A stretch of DNA of 64,000 bases from Anaerolineae bacterium (lineage in GTDB: Bacteria; Chloroflexota; Anaerolineae; Aggregatilineales; JAFGMM01), in contig JAOSJO010000023.1 in NCBI GenBank assembly GCA_027494055.1, forward strand, positions 1 through 64,000, given 5' to 3'. A program made the position numbers and the translations under genes. A model generated the notes under the pieces. That model worked only from the letters and a program-made list of their open reading frames with translations. It did not search any database and was not told where the DNA came from. How positions within the stretch are numbered: the first letter of the stretch is position 1; every line of letters begins with the position of its first letter. Below are positions 64,000 to 64,000 of this stretch, one piece after another.

Positions 64000-64000
64000 A

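Overview
The window is about 64 kb of GC-rich bacterial DNA. It most likely comes from a Chloroflexota (Anaerolineae-like) genome in a long-read metagenome assembly. The lineage is inferred from gene content: many MalF/MalG-type sugar transporters, secreted WD40 proteins with Thr/Pro-rich linkers, DinB proteins, PD40/TolB-like surface proteins and a tmRNA whose tag reads AQTTSANRTEPALAMAA. No rRNA or tRNA gene is present to test this. The left edge is a contig end. Positions 1-67 match my recollection of the Oxford Nanopore ligation adapter plus native barcode 03, and a second, noisier copy lies at 1729-1780. Between them is an error-rich reverse complement of 4455-6155. The first ~1.78 kb is therefore sequencing artefact, and 1781 to about 2200 is poorly polished. 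About 20 single-base indels, most in short G/C homopolymers, break otherwise intact genes further in. Frame-corrected gene extents are given here.

Layout: 1926-2333 sulfotransferase fragment; 2672-4879 large membrane protein; 4946-14746 a sugar/uronate catabolic locus (mannonate dehydratase-like enzyme, two NAD-dependent epimerases, a GntR-LacI chimeric regulator with a strong promoter and a candidate operator, an ABC sugar importer and a clan GH-A glycosidase). 15081-21326 is a tightly packed nine-gene cluster that I cannot match to a described system: an isoprenyl diphosphate synthase, a CrtC/AttH-like lipocalin-fold protein and an SCP2-like lipid-binding protein, interleaved with Ig-like, Cys/Asp-rich, helix-hairpin-helix and small helical proteins. 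21830-28300 is a second ABC importer, including a permease with an embedded PDZ domain, an MsmX/UgpC-type ATPase and a glycerophosphodiester phosphodiesterase; glycerol-phosphate compounds are the likely substrate.

28809-34793 holds XdhC, an SDR epimerase, a phosphoribosyltransferase, two DinB proteins, a methyltransferase-nucleotidyltransferase fusion and MgtC. 34923-39647 encodes a giant anchored surface protein (Ala/Gln repeats, TSP3-like repeats, PKD, Ig-like repeats, TolB-like propeller). 39872-44178 is a membrane/stress block: a small anchored protein, a cyclic-nucleotide-binding protein, a PrsW-protease/cyclic-nucleotide-binding fusion, an anti-sigma factor and an ECF sigma factor. 44441-49824 has a receiver-like protein without its Asp, a membrane protein, tmRNA (ssrA), a cupin coupled to a GAF-PAS histidine kinase and a family 2 glycosyltransferase. 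50187-60852 contains two secreted WD40 proteins, a class I photolyase and two paralogous secreted Cys-containing proteins. The window ends in a UvrA-family ATPase and the 3' part of a MerR-like regulator. Intergenic regions carry REP-like perfect palindromes and several stem-loops.
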